Assembly: GCA_001510575.1 (NCBI GenBank)
Contig: LNGK01000015.1
Coordinates: 1 to 64,000, forward strand
Source of the DNA: Knoxdaviesia capensis
Lineage: Eukaryota; Ascomycota; Sordariomycetes; Microascales; Gondwanamycetaceae
Length of the DNA stretch: 64,000 nt
Direction: 5' to 3'
The position numbers and the translations under genes were made by a program. A model generated the notes under the pieces. It worked only from the letters and a program-made list of their open reading frames with translations, had not been told where the DNA came from and did no database searches. Shown here in pieces: positions 49,341 to 59,202 of the stretch; positions within the stretch are counted from its first letter, which is position 1; each line of letters begins with the position of its first letter.

Positions 49341-50829
49341 TTTTTACTACCTAATAAACTCTATTAGTATTTATTTAACGTCTCTATTAATAGTAAGTTA
49401 TAATAATATATAGATTATCTACTTAGTTATAGATACCTCTTCTTAAGTAAATACTTATTTATAATATATAGATATCTATAATATATAAATAAAAGAGAGG
49501 TACGGTAGAGGTAAAGGGCTCGTAAAATACGTCTCTATATTAAAGATACTTATAGACGGGCTTACTAAGGCTTTAAATCGATAAAAGTTCGAATATTTCT
49601 ATATTCTTCTAAATTTATAGTCTATATACGAATAGGTCCGTAAGGACTAATACTAACTCTCCCGAGTTTTCCTCCTCCTTTATCTATCCGCCTTAACGTT
49701 CCTCTTTCCCTTTCTTTATACTCTTAAAATAGAATATAATCTAAGATCTCTATAAACTAGCGCTTTAGGGAGTACTAGTAGGGTTCGCTAGATATAACTA
49801 GGTCTTCCGAGCTTTCGAGAGCCGCTAGTACCTCGGTACTATCCTTTTAAATATCTTAGCGCTATAGCTTAGCTTTACGGGAGTAATCGAAGTCGTATTC
49901 GTAAATAGCGAGTAGCTCTTTAACTACGTAGCTTAGCGAGACTACGTTACTACGCTTAGAGTATTTACCCCGTAGCTTCGTAAGGAAGGCGCGTATTAGA
50001 GGTACGATATATATCGGGCTACTTATTCGCGGTTAACGTCTCTCTCTATCGATCCCGTTTCCTTTCCGCCGCTTCTCTAACTTATTAGGGCTCGTATTTC
50101 CTATTAGTATTATAATAGTAGTACTATAAAGCTCTTACTCTAGCGGGTTTTATAAAATATACGCCGCTATTCTTATAAGCTACGGTAGACTTAATATAGC
50201 GCCTATAGGGTATATACTCCTTAACGGTATAATAACCCGTAGGGGCTATCTCCTTTTTTAGTAGCTTATATTTCGATATATCGTATTCTCGAGAGGGATC
50301 TTCTTTCGTAATTTATTATATTATAGAAGTTTTCGTTTAGATATCTCGATAGATAATAGGAATAGAAGAAGAGGTTAGATTCTTAGTCTATAAGTAGGAG
50401 ATCGTATTTATATACTTCTCTCTTCCCCCCCCCCCCTTATTCTCTCCCTTTTCTTTTCCTTTATTCTATTCTAGCGGTACGTATACCTATTAATATACGC
50501 CCGTAGCCTCCTATACGCTTTCCGAGCTTTATTCTAGCTAGTCGCTATACTCCCTTCCGGGTAGTTAAACTACTTAGGTATTATATAGCTATATTTTTTT
50601 TTCCTTTTATTCTTTATCTCCGATAATATTATATACTTTACTAAGTATAGATTAGACGCTTTTAACCTAGCTATATTCTTTACCTTTATATATAAATAGC
50701 TTACTTACCTATTACTAATATAGTCGCGGTACGTCCGTATTACCTATTAAGCCTTTATATCCCTATTTAGTTACTTATCCCTAGTACTTCGGTACTATCT
50801 TCCTATATATCTACTTCGTTACCGTACGT

Positions 50830-50840
50830 AGATAGGGGTA
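50830..50840 (+). other. Possible polypurine tract remnant
   Basis: A short purine-rich stretch (AGATAGGGG) immediately precedes the right LTR, where a plus-strand primer is expected. RIP and its shortness make this tentative. Confidence 0.4.
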
Positions 50841-50993
50841 TACGGTAGTATATAGTACTCTTATATAAATACTATCACGTACTATATTATACTTAGATTA
50901 GGTAATAAGCCTACGGTATTTATCTAGGACTCCGCCTAGCTACACACCGCTAGTTAGATACATAGAAGAATCAACACATAATTAGATGCCACA
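50841..50993 (+). repeat. Right LTR (153 bp), inner part RIP-mutated, outer part clean
   Basis: A gap-free match to the left LTR. Positions 1-78 differ from it at 21 sites, all as T or A against C or G. From position 103 on it keeps C at all eight sites mutated in the left copy. It ends in CA followed by the GGAGA duplication. Confidence 0.95.
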
Positions 50994-50998
50994 GGAGA
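50994..50998. repeat. Target-site duplication GGAGA (right)
   Basis: Identical to 43818-43822 and directly outside the right LTR. Confidence 0.93.
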
Positions 50999-51499
50999 CA
51001 ATGCTTGTCTCATACAGGGTGCGCACATGCTTCCCTCAAAAGTCACCCAAGTGTGAGCATTCGCCTACGAAGTCGATTCACAATGATTATGTGGGCACAC
51101 CGGAATGTCAGAGACTTTCAAGTAGTAATTCATTCTCAATGGATCCCAAGGCAGGCGACGTCGACAATATAAAGTCCTAGGGTTAGGGTCCATTTTAGAC
51201 GCGTCCAAATCGCGTTCGGTGTATCAATACTTCTGATCTAGTGAAATGGATGTGCAGATCTTCTGCCCAAACGACGTCTACCTTCCACAAAATCTCCCAG
51301 CCTCGTACTCAAAGCCTCGTTTCGCTCTTGGCTGATCCCAATACTTCTGTTTGCCGCGCTTCCCCGCGCTTAACGCTTGACTCTCAAACCTTTACCACAT
51401 CTCCGCCGGACCCTTACTCAACATTCTATCTGTCCTGTGGCAGCCCTTCCCCTCCAACCCTCAATTTCAAGATCCGGCGTTCTATCCCAACTTGCACCG
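50999..51499. promoter_or_regulatory. cnl2 upstream region
   Basis: This is unmutated normal-composition DNA starting immediately after the retrotransposon. It carries a telobox-like CTAGGGTTAGGG at 51178-51189, about 310 bp before the cnl2 start. Confidence 0.5.
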
Positions 51500-52259
51500 A
51501 TGGCATCCCGCGCACCCGGCGACTCGCCGGCCCCTGCAGGCGGCGCACAACGCACCCCCGCAGCCCCGCCCTCCGAAGCCGCAATCCTCCAAACCTTCCT
51601 GCTCGCCCCCGCCCCGCTGCCGACGGTGATCTCGCTGGAGGAGTTCGCCGCGCTGTTCCCGCGCCCGCTGCAGGCCTCGCCGCGCGTGCGCGCGCTGTAC
51701 CGCGACCTGCAGCGCCAGCGCGCAGCCGCTGTGGCGACGGTCGACACGAACATCCGCGAGGAGCTGGGGCGGTCCCGGCGGGTGCGCCGCGAGGTTGCGC
51801 GCGTCCGGCGGGTTCCGCGCGGCGGGGACGAGGATGGTGCCGATGCTGGCGATGAGGAGGTGGATATTGAGCGCGTGGTATGTATTGTTCTTCTTCTTCC
51901 CCTTCCTCCACACCGCACGGATCTTCTCCGCGGGAACGTGCATATATGGAAATAACCCAACAAAAACTAATCCCCCCCGTTATCACACCGTGTAGCTCTT
52001 CGGCCCGAACCTAGCAGACGCTCCCGCGGCTCGCCATACTCTCGCGACCATTGTGCCCGCCCTGACAGCCGCCGCCGAGGACATCGAAGCAGAAATTGCT
52101 GCTCTCGAAGCCGAAGAGGCTGCCATGATGGCTGAACTCCGCCAGACCGTCGGCGGCCTGAGCGACCTGCGCTACGGGCGCTTTGCGAATGCCCAGTTGT
52201 CGGACGAGGTGGTCAACGGTTTGCAGTCGGTGCGTGCCGCGTGTGAGCGGGGTGGATGA
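51500..52259 (+). CDS. cnl2: Inner kinetochore protein Cnl2/Nkp2
   Basis: Exons 51500-51877 and 51996-52259 give 213 aa. The conserved start (ILQTFLLAPAPLPTVISLEEFAALFPRPL) and the central (L)YRDLQRQR segment match the Cnl2/Nkp2 family. After the intron come LFGPNLADAP, a coiled-coil-like Glu/Ala region (EDIEAEIAALEAEEAAMMAEL) and the family motif VGGLSDLRYGRF. The family belongs to the COMA/Sim4-type inner kinetochore complex at centromeres. The Arg-rich stretch (about 90-112) and its high GC are unusual compared with the rest. The retrotransposon ends 507 bp upstream of the start codon. Confidence 0.88.
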
Positions 52260-53061
52260 GAGAACGTGGGCATGCATTGTTGAAGAAGAGGAGGAAAGAA
52301 AAGAACTCGCAACCGGCTGGGAATCACACCCCCCATCTTGCCTTAGGCCGTGGGGGTTGGCGCGGTGTGGGCAGTGACTATTGCACTTTACCAACACAAG
52401 ACGTAATCCGCGCAGTTACTACCCGTGCCTATGAAAAGGCGCACTCGAGCTGTTGACACTCTACAACGCTGGTCCGTCTCAGCGTGTTGTGGAGTTCGCC
52501 CGACTTGACGCAAGATGGAACCGTCCCCCGATAGTGTATTCGCACATCACCACGACACTGGTTCCAGGCATTTTACATACTTTAAAGAGATTTGCATTGC
52601 ATAATATCCATCCTATCCCGAGTTCCGGTAGTCCATAGAAAAACATTCGACAGATTCCGGCTCAATCCCAAAAAAAGATCAGACATGATAGACCAACAGA
52701 AAGGTGTGCACGCGTCCCGTCCATATGAAATGGAACATGGACGCAAAGCCACCGAAAGAAAAAATCGAAACCCGTATAAGCAAGCCAATATAGAAAAACA
52801 GCAGCCTCTCCAAAACAATTATGCTTCCTCCTTTTGCCCTTGACTATTTCGCGTCAGGTATTAAAAAAAAAAACTTTGAATGCAACAAAATATTATAATG
52901 ACCACAGACCCAGGTTTCATAGCTCGAGTTGTGGCCCGGTGAAGAATCTTGGAAATAAAAGAAAATAGACACTAGGGGGTCCGGCAGATGGGAGCGAAGC
53001 TGCTCCAACTTGCGAGGTGCATTGTGGTATTAAGCGGTAGACCTTGTTGTGGCGTCTGGGC
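52260..53061. other. Convergent intergenic region
   Basis: These 802 bp lie between cnl2 and the next minus-strand gene. Apart from A-rich runs near 52863 I see nothing notable. Confidence 0.55.
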
Positions 53062-54036
53062 TTAGTTGGGGACGTTGGGGGCGGCACCGGCAGCAGCCAT
53101 CTGCTCGCGGCGGTTGGCGTGACCCTGCATGCGACGAGACCTGTGGAAAAAGAAAAAAAAAGAAGTTAGTTGATGGCTGGCGTAATGACAGAGAGGGGGA
53201 ACCCAACGGGGCTAAAACTTGGATAAGCATACATCATGGTACGGGAGAGAGCAGAAACGATGAACATGAAGGCCCAGTTGGGGAGGATGTTCAGGGCCCA
53301 GACGAGGTATCCCATAGGAATGGTCAGGTTGAACTTGGCAATTTGACCATCGAAGGGGTGGAGGAAGCCGCTGGCCAGCGGCCACTCATCAACACCATTC
53401 TTGTAGAGATCGAAGATGGCGTCGCCGGTGATGGTGGTGAGGTTGAGCTTGCGGACATGGATATCGATAGGAGCCGGGGCCGGGAGCATGTCGATAGCCC
53501 AGATGCTTCCAGGGGTCACCGAAAGAGCGGCGCACAGCACCTTCTCGTTGTCGCAGTCGAGGGTAGCAATATGAGGGCCCGAGGGCAGAGCAGCGAGCTT
53601 GGGGGCGGTTTCGTTCCAGGCGGCACCGGCACGTCCGCAAGAGTCTGTTACACGTGTTGGCCAGTTAGCTATGCTCTATGCTGCGGCTAAGCTGTATTAA
53701 ATAGGCAGCAGGGGAATACATACTCTTGCAGGTAGAGTTTCCGGTCATGAAGACCCACCACGTCTCAGGCTCGGTAGCATCGGGAGCGACCGGCGCATAC
53801 AATGTCTCCTTCCAGTCCCAGAGAGACAGGGTGGTGGGCGGGACTTCGGGCTTTCCAGACGAAGTAGTCGAGCTGGCAGGGCCAGTGGCCGGAGCGGCAG
53901 TGTCAGCGGAGCCGGGCAGCTGCACACCGAACTGGTCGAGGAAATTTTGGAACTTGGCCTGGTATTGGCCGAACAGAGAATCCTGGGCCGTGGCAGCCAA
54001 CGGCAGCGACAGGAGCACAGTCTTGGAGAAGCGCAT
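53062..54036 (-). CDS. Uncharacterised secretory-pathway membrane protein, thioredoxin-like region
   Basis: Exons 54036-53724, 53644-53233 and 53140-53062 give 267 aa. A signal peptide (MRFSKTVLLSLPLAATAQ) leads into an early Gln/Phe-rich segment and a Pro/Ser/Thr linker. The next domain starts WWVFMTGNSTCKNSCGRAGAAW and continues with IATLDCDNEKVLCAALSV, which looks like a thioredoxin fold with a CxxxC in place of CxxC. A hydrophobic helix (about 215-240, PMGYLVWALNILPNWAFMFIVSALS) and a short basic Gln/Ala-rich tail follow. The overall pattern suggests an ER or Golgi single-pass protein. I recognise no named family, and the fold call is inference. Its divergent neighbour is mS23. Confidence 0.75.
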
Positions 54037-55265
54037 TGTGAATGTGGAGAAGAGAGAGAAAGTGACGAAAAGAAACGGAGATTTTGTTAGGCGAATCGGC
54101 GGCCTGAGACAAATAGACGCGGGTCGGAAAGACAGAGGATGAAGAGATTGGAGGAAAAGGGGTAGAAAATTAAAATATATAGGGAGAAGATTAAAGAATA
54201 GAGAGAAGACTAAGATAGCAAGAATGGAATTAGATGGCCCGAGACTGGTGAATCCACAGAGAAAAGGAGAGAGAGCTGAGGGAAACTAAGAGGTCAGGAG
54301 GGAATGAGCAAAAGATCTGTAGTGAGGGGCGAAGAAGCAGAGGCGAAGGCGAAGAAACTGGTGTACGTGGTGTGTTCTGTTTTAATATTTTTTTTTCTTG
54401 CGCCGGACGAATAAGGAGTGAGAGCGAGACACAGTTCCGGATAAGGGAGCTTGGACGGTCAAAGATGATATCAGAAGGAAAGACGAGGAAGAAGCAGAGA
54501 AAGTAAGGGTAAAATGTCTGTAGAGAGGGGATGAAGAAGAAGAAAAATTAGTAAGGAAGAGGAGAAGATCTAGAGATTATGAGAAGATGAGCCTTCTTTT
54601 TTAGTAAAGGGGGGAAAGCCACAACTGTAAGAACAACAACACTCGTAAATACCCGTCTATTTATTCCATGGGGAAGGAGCCTCAAGATTTCTGGTCCTCC
54701 AGCGTTTCTTGCCTATTTGGATTTTGTTGTATTGCCTGGGGTTACCAGAGAAATTTAAAAGGTGGGGCCCTAATTTTTGCTTTTATTGAGACGAATACGA
54801 GGTTATGATTGGTTGAATTGGAGCTCTTCCTCATTCTCTCCAGTTCTGTCGTCGTCCGTGCTTTGGGACGGGGAAAGCAGCAGGGGGTCTTATTGGACCC
54901 GGAGGGATCCTTTCAGGTTCAACCCTAGCCGAGTTTTGACAGCCTGTGGCGGTGCGTGTGGCTTGACTCGGGAACCATTCGTTTTGCGTTTTCCTGTGGC
55001 TGAAGCAAAGTTTCGCTCGTTCGCGTGAAAAAGTTACTGTGAAGCTTTTGGATTGCGTTCTGATTGTGCCGACAGTGTGCCTTCAGACATTCATAATTGA
55101 AGATTATCCCCCAATTTGGTTTGATCTGGCTCAGACAGTCGTCGATGCTGGCCGTCCTTTGAATTGACTCGTCCCGCTGTCACCTCCCCATCTCCTCGCT
55201 GCTTTATCGAGCATCGCGAATCCTCTCATTTCATTTCCTCCAACCAATCCTCGACTCCACGAACG
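54037..55265. promoter_or_regulatory. Divergent promoter region, membrane protein / mS23
   Basis: This is 1.23 kb. The left 600 bp are GA-rich on the plus strand (CT-rich for the minus-strand gene), consistent with its promoter and 5' UTR. Short open frames were judged non-coding. Confidence 0.5.
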
Positions 55266-56066
55266 ATGGTCCGCCATATCCGTGCCACCAAGATCGCCCA
55301 GGCCGTTTCCCTGGAGCTGCAAAACGCCGTGCTGGCCAGGTATCCCACGCCCGAGCCGCCGTGGTTCCGCGTCGTCAACGCCATCCCGCCCGCAGAGGCC
55401 ATCACGCGGCCGGCCGTGGCCCCGTTACGACCGGTGTCGCGCAAACAGATTCGCCCGCGCCGAATCTACCGGCCCCAGCGAATCGTGTACCCCGAGGACC
55501 AGCTGCGGACGGCCTTCTTCAAGGACCACCCATGGGAACTTGCCCGCCCGCGCGTTGTCCTCGAGCTGGACGGCCTGGACGCGCAGCGGTATGATTGGAG
55601 CCGCGGGCTGCGCCAGCCGGGCATGCCGTTGTGTGGTGAGAGGTACGAATACTGTGGCCCCCAAATAACCTCGCACGCTCTCAAGTGGCCCTCTGAAACT
55701 AACATGCACCCGACTCGTCTTTCCAACCGCAACAGTGTCGTCCAACGCCAGTACTGGCTCATGACCGAAGGCGGCCTCGACAGGGACGCGGCGTACGACA
55801 AGGCGCGCCGCGAGTTTTACGCCCTGCGACATGAAGAGGAGATCGAGGCCCGTATTTCGAAGGAGGAGGCCCGCTACGTCGGCGCGTACTTCGGCAAGTC
55901 ACGGATCGATGTTGCCCTGGGCCTGGAAGACACGCAGTTCGAGAACTGGAAGGCCATCGCCAGCCTTGAGGCCCAGCGGTTGCAGCAATTGCGCTTTGCT
56001 TCTAGCAGTTCTGAAGAGGGCCAGGCTGAAGAAGGAGTGGATGAACTGGCTACTACCCCGGCGTAG
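55266..56066 (+). CDS. rsm25: Mitochondrial ribosomal protein mS23 (Rsm25)
   Basis: Exons 55266-55642 and 55736-56066 give 235 aa. Family segments include PPWFRVVNAIPPAE, RRIYRPQRIVYPEDQLR, FFKDHPWELARPRVV, then after the intron VVQRQYWLM, AYDKARREFYALRHEEEIEARI and EEARYVGAYFGKS. It is a component of the mitochondrial small ribosomal subunit. The 93-bp intron (donor GTACGA, acceptor CAG) is a multiple of three and has no in-frame stop, so retention would insert 31 residues into an otherwise intact protein. The spliced join E-S-VVQRQ fits the family better than the retained form. Convergent with alg14. Confidence 0.9.
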   Translation: MVRHIRATKIAQAVSLELQNAVLARYPTPEPPWFRVVNAIPPAEAITRPAVAPLRPVSRKQIRPRRIYRPQRIVYPEDQLRTAFFKDHPWELARPRVVLELDGLDAQRYDWSRGLRQPGMPLCGERYEYCGPQITSHALKWPSETNMHPTRLSNRNSVVQRQYWLMTEGGLDRDAAYDKARREFYALRHEEEIEARISKEEARYVGAYFGKSRIDVALGLEDTQFENWKAIASLEAQRLQQLRFASSSSEEGQAEEGVDELATTPA

Positions 56067-56355
56067 TCCCAGTCACTGTTCTTCCTGTGTTCATATGCAA
56101 CAGATGCATTTACTATTTCCATAGACCTTGTATACAATGTATCACCACCTGTTTTTCTTATAAACTTCGTTTTAGCATTTACTCCATGGGTTAATAATAG
56201 CTCCTGGATTGTAATCATTTAGCCTGGTATCATTTATTCTTGTAAAGAGTGTCTATGAGAACAGGATGAAAAAGGCTACACTATGAACTCATACGGATAG
56301 ACCTGAAAGGTGTGCTATGCCAGACAAACTAATCCAGGTAGCAGATCACACTCCT

Positions 56356-57288
56356 TTATCTCCGAGCATTGGGGTCAGGAACGCCCTTGATTGCCCAACC
56401 AATGTTCAGTGCACCGGACTTCTCAGTCAAGACCTGGTGTTGCACGAAGATTCCATCTCCTAATCCTGTCAACACAAACAAACGACCAGTCAAGCTCAGC
56501 TCAGAGATCCGCGCCCACGACTCGATGTACATGACACGCAAACATGACGCGGACACCAGATACGTGCATCTGAGGATGCCTGCAACCACGGCAACGATGA
56601 GACCGGCTCCGGGACCGTTAGAAACGATTGTGTGCGGAAGACGGGCCACACCGGGGGGCGGGGTGCACAGCGCCGGCACAATGTACATAATCGACCACAG
56701 CACGGAGAGCGGCGTGGTGAACAGCGACTGGTGGATGCCCCGGCCGCGCGGAACTGCGACGATGTCAAAGTTACCGGCTGCGGAGTTGGGGAAGCGCTGG
56801 CGGAGCTGGTGTTCCCATGCAGTCGCATAGCTGACTGACATGGTGTCGTTTTGATTGACGATGTACCGGCGGTAATCTCCGCTGTGCGGGGCGCCTTGCG
56901 ACATCACTTCGATCATCTCGGTGGAATGGCCGCCAGATCCGAAGATAAACACAATGTACCGCGGCTCGTCCGAATCACCTCCGTTGGGCTTCGGGCCCGG
57001 TCGGTTCAAAAACTCACGCAGGTGTTGCGAAGGGGTTCCAGGGTAGAGTGTCCGATAGCGAGTCTAGTTTTGATCGTCAGAATGGGAGCTTTTTGCCTAT
57101 GGTAGGTAAATGCGGACAGCGTGACTTGGGGATATCAAGAGACTCACAAGGACAGCAACTGGAAAGAGAATGGCGACGCATGCGCACATGATAATGACAG
57201 GCGAGATGTTCAGGTGAATTGCGATGTAAGCGACGACAGACAACAGTGCGACACACAATGATGTTGATAGAAGGCCCGTACTGTCCAT
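56356..57288 (-). CDS. alg14: UDP-GlcNAc transferase membrane subunit Alg14
   Basis: Exons 57288-57148 and 57063-56356 give 282 aa. The N-terminal 47 residues form one or two hydrophobic helices that anchor the protein in the ER. A short loop leads to the Alg14 domain, with FIFGSGGHSTEMIEV (the GSGGHxxE signature), VPRGRGIHQS, HTIVSNGPGAG and a final hydrophobic GLGDGIFVQH segment. Alg14 recruits catalytic Alg13 to the cytosolic ER face; together they add the second GlcNAc to the dolichol-linked oligosaccharide for N-glycosylation. The start was chosen as the first ATG in the exon that encodes the anchor. Exon 2 alone contains a misleading internal Met at 57009. Confidence 0.92.
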
Positions 57289-59202
57289 AATGGTGAACAG
57301 GAACAAAGAGCATGCCGACCTGTGGGTGAACGATGGTTAGTAGCTGTCTTGATGAAAGTGTTCGGGTCAATTAAGACTAACATAAATGCCAGCGAAACCA
57401 GCGCTGTTGCGATCATGATGAGACCGTCGTGATGATTTCTTCGAGTCTGCTTCAACTTTCAAGAATGACTTTGATCAGTAGAGGGTATCACAGAGATTGG
57501 TAATCCAGGACGACAAATTGACTCTGCGGTTTCTAATATTTTCAAATCACTACCGCGATGTAGAGTGGCCTTCATTGTTGTGGTAGTGATGAAGGTAGAT
57601 TCTCAGTGGGAGACGGGGGAGGGGTACAGCCAGGATGACGAGGCAGAAGAGGTGCGACGCGACAATGAAGGCAAAAGGAAATCACTGGAAACTCCCGGGA
57701 AATGAAGAACTCACGAATGTAGATAGAGTTTACAGCTCGTAAGGCTGCGTACTGAGAACGCAAGGGAAAAGGAATGTGTAGGAGAAAGAATGGGGATGAA
57801 CTTGAAGTTCTCACAAGTTTGATGGCATGGATTGAAACTAGCCAGAGATGTAAAGAGGAGGAAGAAAGGGAACAGGAAATAAATGGCTTGTTGGTGGGAG
57901 GGAGAAATTTAAGAGGCCAGCCAACCGACGGTCGTACGTGCAACTTAAAGACTCACATACGTGACCGAGACTGAAAGTAACAACAAAAAGCCAGAGAAAA
58001 CGTTAGGTCGTCCTGTACGAAGAGAACGAACGTTCCAACGTTGATCGTGTCCTCAATTTTCGTTGGTGAGATGACTAAGGAGAATAGTAACGACTGATCA
58101 ACGACATCTCCTTCTCTCTATGTTCACCAGACGAGGCCATGGGGAAGATTGTAAATCTTGGAGGCCTTTTCGAGATTTTCGAGATTGAAATTCAGCGCGG
58201 ACCAAGCTTTCTCCAAATCTCAGACGGTTTGCTTTTTTTTTTTTATCTACCCAAGAATAATGCCCCGACCAGGGCTTCGGACCCGAAGAACTTATACGGG
58301 GCCAGGTCTCCACATATCCCGACAAGCCGGGATTAACCAACATTATAGTCTTAACAGTGATTTTCATTTACTTCACCAACATGTTTGCCTTGTTTTACGG
58401 CTCAAAACAGGAAATAAAATCCATTTGAACATATTATCTCACATGAGGGGAGAAAAGAACTGGTTTACAGCGAGTTGCACACAGAACAGAACTAAACCAA
58501 CCAGTAGCACATACAGAAAGGAACAAGAAAAAAACACGATGGAGTAATAGTTAGACAGCCAAGCAGAAACCCAAAACATAACTTAAAAAAAAGAATATAT
58601 ATAGAAAAATAAATAGGGTATCGATGAGGGCCGCAAGAGGAGGTTGAGTCCTGCGTTGACTAGCAAAAGGCCAGTTAGTGAATCCCATCGGGCGTTGACG
58701 AGAAAAGGTCATCGATATGGACATGGCAGGGAGACAACAAACCAAACAAAAGCTTACTTTACAGAAAATATCCAGTCGAATAGATGTTGCCGCGTTCACA
58801 ACACCTTCACGGCACGACGACGTCTAGGACGGTTGGGACCCAGAGTGCACGAATCTGTAGTTTCTTTCAAGAGAGCGCCATACTCAAGGAAGAACAGAGA
58901 GCACGAGTTAATATAGCCTGAAGGGGTTGAGGAAGCGAGGGTGTGTATGTGGTGTATTATAAGTCATAAATGGAAAAGAATGATGGGGAACATGGGAAGT
59001 GGAAGTGAACAGAAAGAAAAGCACAAAAATGGTTAGAAAAATATAGACAGGAAGGAGAACATAAAAGGGGGGATAGACAGGAAAAAAAGCAGCAAATAAA
59101 AGGAAAATCCAGAAAAGGAGAGATATCAAATGCCAAGAAGAGAAGAAAGCCAAGCAGAAAGAAGAGAGAGAGAGAGAGAAAAGACACCACACCGCTGATA
59201 AT
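57289..59202. other. Intergenic, alg14 promoter / multicopper oxidase 3' flank
   Basis: In these 1.9 kb, the stretch next to alg14 is CT-rich on the minus strand (about 57570-57900) and may be 5' UTR. The stretch next to the oxidase is A-rich with a GA repeat at 59164-59180. Several small open frames exist but none is convincing. Confidence 0.5.

Larger units (their letters stand above)
44170..49650 (+). pseudogene. gag-pol ORF of the copia element, RIP-broken
   Basis: A continuous translation frame of roughly 1,800 codons was checked at 44281, 45049, 46321, 48181, 49141 and 49561, all in the same phase. Order: gag-like helical region, integrase with DN in YIDNKAN and the EPNGLTKR segment, reverse transcriptase with KLDEDGK, FLNTSLED and FLIYVDDILI, then RNase H (LDTRRLSNGF) and the terminal LTKALNR motif. 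Many in-frame TAA/TAG codons abolish function. Start and end of the original ORF are approximate. Confidence 0.85.
43823..50993 (+). mobile_element. Full-length Ty1/copia LTR retrotransposon, inactivated by RIP-type mutation
   Basis: The element is 7,171 bp, bounded by two 153-bp LTRs and a 5-bp duplication. One frame, with codons starting at positions congruent to 1 modulo 3, can be followed from about 44170 to 49650. It passes through gag-like sequence, integrase (about 46190-46560), reverse transcriptase (48181-48640, with YVDD) and RNase H (about 49160-49340). The INT-before-RT order marks the copia type. I sampled it at six points and found no frameshift; it is broken only by TAA/TAG codons of the kind produced from Gln and Trp codons by C-to-T or G-to-A changes. 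CpA and TpG are almost absent from the interior while CpG remains common. This is the signature of repeat-induced point mutation with CpA preference. No host gene is carried. Confidence 0.96.

Noticed and set aside
43976..50840. AT-rich block as centromere or AT-isochore DNA
   Set aside because: The LTRs, target duplication and continuous copia gag-pol frame show it is a single RIP-mutated retrotransposon, even though a kinetochore gene lies next to it.
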